From assembly GCA_002394235.1 (NCBI GenBank), contig DGTF01000061.1, forward strand, positions 1-64,000: DNA of 64,000 nucleotides, written 5' to 3'. Within the stretch, counting starts at the first letter, position 1, and each line of letters starts with the position of its first letter. Of this stretch, positions 62,012 through 64,000 are shown one piece after another. The DNA is from Eubacterium sp. UBA4343. Lineage in GTDB: Bacteria; Bacillota; Clostridia; Lachnospirales; Lachnospiraceae. A model generated the notes under the pieces. It made no database searches and was not told the origin of the DNA. It worked only from the letters and a program-made list of their open reading frames with translations. Both the position numbers and the translations under genes were made by a program.

Positions 62012-62599
62012 TTATGGAGCGACTCCCAGACAGGAAAGCGCGAGATTCAAGGATTCTCTCACCGCCTGTCTGCGTACCTCGTTTCTGGATCCTGTGAAAT
62101 TGTATTTTCTGACCTCGCATCTGCCGTCAAAACAGCAGCCGAGATAGACAAGACCTGCCGGAAATTCCTCTGTTCCACCCGGACCGGCGACACCGGTGGC
62201 GGAAAGGCAGAGATCCGCTTTGGCCGTTCTGGCACCGCCCTTTGCCATCTGGCGGCACACCTGCGGGGAAACCGCCGTGTATTTGCGCAGGGTCTTTTTC
62301 TTCACACCTACAAGCCGGTGCTTTGCCTCGTCGCAGTACGTGATAAAAGCCTCCTTCAGTACATCCGATGCGCCGGGCACATCGATGATTCCGGAAGCAA
62401 TGCCTCCTCCGGTACAGGACTCCACCGTTGTGATCAGAAGCCTGCGCTCCCGGAGAACTGCCACCAGTCTCTCCGCAGCGGAAGAATATCCGGTATCATC
62501 CGTATTATCCGCGGAAATATTATCTGTATTATCCGTCGAAATATTATCCATACCCTTAGAGAAAGAATTTTCCGTAACCGTATCAGCAAGATGATTCAT
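62012..62599 (-). CDS. pncC: CinA C-terminal-domain protein (nicotinamide-nucleotide amidohydrolase)
   Basis: 195 residues. TTVESCTGGGIASGIIDVPG, FITYCDEAKHRLVGV, GARTAKADLCLSATGVAGPG and GLVYLG are the PncC/CinA-C motifs; the N-terminal CinA domain is absent, so this is the stand-alone form. It deamidates nicotinamide mononucleotide. Residues about 17-37 are an Asp/Asn repeat (DNISTDNTDNISADNTDDTG) not expected in the family. This suggests the true start is uncertain or the segment arose by local duplication. It follows pgsA in a rimO-pgsA-cinA order common in Clostridia. Confidence 0.88.
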   Translation of the reverse strand: MNHLADTVTENSFSKGMDNISTDNTDNISADNTDDTGYSSAAERLVAVLRERRLLITTVESCTGGGIASGIIDVPGASDVLKEAFITYCDEAKHRLVGVKKKTLRKYTAVSPQVCRQMAKGGARTAKADLCLSATGVAGPGGTEEFPAGLVYLGCCFDGRCEVRKYNFTGSRNEVRRQAVRESLNLALSCLGVAP

Positions 62600-62721
62600 A
62601 TCAGAATTTCTCAGGCCTCCTCTGCAGTCCGATCTTATATCATAGAGACAGAATAACCTCTCCTAACTGACTGAATGAAACGATGAGTGACACGGAATGA
62701 TCTCTGATCAATAACACAGAA

Positions 62722-63252
62722 TTATTTCTGATTGCCGAGTACCGCCTTGTTCTTGATCAGATAATCCAGAAGCGAAATCACAGTGAGAACAGTCGCGATG
62801 ACAATCAATACGATCTCAAACGGTCTCCAGGAAGGGACATTCAGCAGAAGCACGATAATCATAACCATCTGTGAGATTGTCTTCGCCTTGCCCCAGTAGC
62901 TGGCGGCTATGACAATGCCGTTGTCCGCGGCAATCAGACGGAAACCGCTGATGATAAACTCCCTTGCGATAATGATGACCACGACAAATGCAGGAATCTC
63001 ACCGGATCCGGCAAACAGAATAAGAGCCGTGCAGACCAGAAGCTTATCCGCCAGAGGATCCATGAACTTTCCAAAATCCGTGATCAGGTTATATTTTCTG
63101 GCAATGTAGCCGTCGGCAGTATCTGTCAGACTGGCCGCGATGAAGATAATCAAAGCAATATATCTGGCCCAGTTCTGAGGAAGATACATAAAGATCACGA
63201 AGAAAGGAATCATGACCATTCGAAGACAGGTCAGCTTGTTGGGTAAATTCAT
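62722..63252 (-). CDS. pgsA: CDP-diacylglycerol-glycerol-3-phosphate 3-phosphatidyltransferase
   Basis: 176 residues with four to five helices. MNLPNKLTCLRMVMIPFFVI at the N-terminus and the CDP-alcohol phosphotransferase motif spread over SLTDTADGYIARKYNLITDF, GKFMDPLADKLL (D...DG...AR...G...D...D). It makes phosphatidylglycerol phosphate in the membrane. GGGAGG before ATG 63252 decides the start over an ATG at 63270. The start is 14 bp past the rimO stop. Confidence 0.96.
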   Translation of the reverse strand: MNLPNKLTCLRMVMIPFFVIFMYLPQNWARYIALIIFIAASLTDTADGYIARKYNLITDFGKFMDPLADKLLVCTALILFAGSGEIPAFVVVIIIAREFIISGFRLIAADNGIVIAASYWGKAKTISQMVMIIVLLLNVPSWRPFEIVLIVIATVLTVISLLDYLIKNKAVLGNQK

Positions 63253-63266
63253 ATCGTTTTCCTCCC

Positions 63267-64000
63267 TCATCCCTCTGATTTGCTCAGAAGATCCATGGTA
63301 TCCTCGTCGATCAGTTCACCAATCAGATCATATTCGAGAGCGCCGGTCACGGTCGCCTTCACAAAATCCCCGGTATTCAGCGTTTCCGGAGTCTGAATGA
63401 AGATCAATCCGTCAATGTTCGGCGTATCCGCGTAGGTGCGGCCGACATAGGCGTTTTCATCGCTCATGTAGCCCTCGATGAAGACATCCAGCGTGCGGCC
63501 GATCAGATTCTCGTTCCGCTGCTTTGATACTTCCTGCTGCAGAGTAAGAAGACGGTCCTGTCTGTCTTTTCGGATTTCTTCGTCGATCTGACCGTCAAAA
63601 GATGCGGCAGGCGTTCCCTCTTCCTGAGAATACGTGAAAACACCGAGACGGTCAAATTTCATCTCGCGGATAAAATCACAGACCTCTTCATGCTGCTCCT
63701 CGGTCTCTCCCGGGAAACCGGTGATCAGAGTGGTTCTGAGCGCAATGTCCGGAATCTCGAGGCGGAGATTTTCAATGATCCGCACCAGATCATCATGGCT
63801 GGTTCTGCGCCCCATCCGCTTCAGAATCTCGTCATTGGAATGCTGAATCGGAAGATCAAGATAATGACAGACCTTAGGAAGCGTCTTCATCGCCTGTATC
63901 ATCTCCGGGTAGATCTCTTCCGGATAGCAGTACAGAATCCGGATCCAGCGGATTCCGTCAATTTCAGAAAGCTTCTCAAGCAGGATATGAAGAGACTTCT
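63267..64000 (-). CDS. rimO: Ribosomal protein S12 methylthiotransferase RimO (5' part outside the window)
   Basis: Only the C-terminal 243 or so codons are present; the frame stays open to the window edge (WIRILYCYPEEIYPEM upstream of the first in-frame Met). HYLDLPIQHSNDEILKRMGR, RTTLITGFPGETEEQHEEVC and RLGVFTYSQEEGTPAA are RimO hallmarks, followed by a C-terminal TRAM domain. It methylthiolates Asp of ribosomal protein S12 and is a paralogue of MiaB, encoded 26 kb away. The radical-SAM cysteines lie beyond the edge. Confidence 0.95.
   Translation of the reverse strand, partial: KSLHILLEKLSEIDGIRWIRILYCYPEEIYPEMIQAMKTLPKVCHYLDLPIQHSNDEILKRMGRRTSHDDLVRIIENLRLEIPDIALRTTLITGFPGETEEQHEEVCDFIREMKFDRLGVFTYSQEEGTPAASFDGQIDEEIRKDRQDRLLTLQQEVSKQRNENLIGRTLDVFIEGYMSDENAYVGRTYADTPNIDGLIFIQTPETLNTGDFVKATVTGALEYDLIGELIDEDTMDLLSKSEG

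Overview
The window looks like a chromosomal segment of a low-GC-lineage Gram-positive anaerobe of the Clostridia, probably Lachnospiraceae-like. Base composition of the core genes is close to 50% GC by eye. The markers are the clostridial block miaB-mutS-mutL-miaA, an Nfn-type ferredoxin/NADPH oxidoreductase pair, LL-diaminopimelate aminotransferase, a stand-alone CinA-type amidohydrolase next to pgsA and rimO, a Rex repressor, and a sortase-assembled pilus. Family assignments come from reading motifs in the translated sequence; no database search was possible.

Region 1 (1-14.9 kb) is accessory and worn. It holds a COG2509 FAD enzyme, an AT-rich MacB-like ABC exporter whose permease ends in a homopolymer frameshift, an unknown membrane protein, a DUF2284 protein preceded by a perfect-length 45-bp tandem duplication, and a phage terminase remnant joined to a small OB-fold-like gene. 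A HigBA-like toxin-antitoxin locus follows, with a nonsense codon in the toxin, an intact antitoxin/ImmA fusion and two clear palindromic operators. After that come a broken Rpn-family nuclease gene, an SLH-domain surface protein and an IS200-type element.

Region 2 (14.9-26.2 kb) is a leftward pilus operon read from a good promoter near 26.18 kb: class B sortase, major pilin, class C sortase, minor pilin and a 1774-residue tip-like adhesin. The adhesin begins with a subtilisin-like domain and continues with repeated immunoglobulin-like and SpaA/VaFE-type modules. The last three genes overlap by ATGA junctions. All three anchored proteins carry non-LPXTG sorting signals.

Region 3 (26.5-64 kb) is mostly core and almost entirely leftward. 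It includes a BaiN-like flavoprotein, a YnbB-like PLP enzyme, miaA, mutL, mutS, miaB, 5-FCL, proB, ybeY, phoH, a second DUF2284 gene, rlmH, nfnB/nfnA, a zinc-ribbon/TPR membrane protein, ftsK, a divergent uppP, yebC, nnrD/E and rex. An ABC-F gene is the only rightward gene here, and icd, dapL, pyrG, purF, cinA/pncC, pgsA and a 5'-truncated rimO (cut by the window edge) complete the region.

A striking theme is the intergenic DNA. At least seven copies of a dispersed GC-rich repeat recur between genes. Several independent short tandem repeats (21-22 bp x5, 36 bp x4, 38 bp x3, 45 bp x2) also sit in spacers of the housekeeping region. The strongest candidates for something poorly described are the subtilase-fronted pilus tip protein, the dispersed repeat family, and the structured non-coding tails at the IS200 element and at 11.7-11.9 kb.
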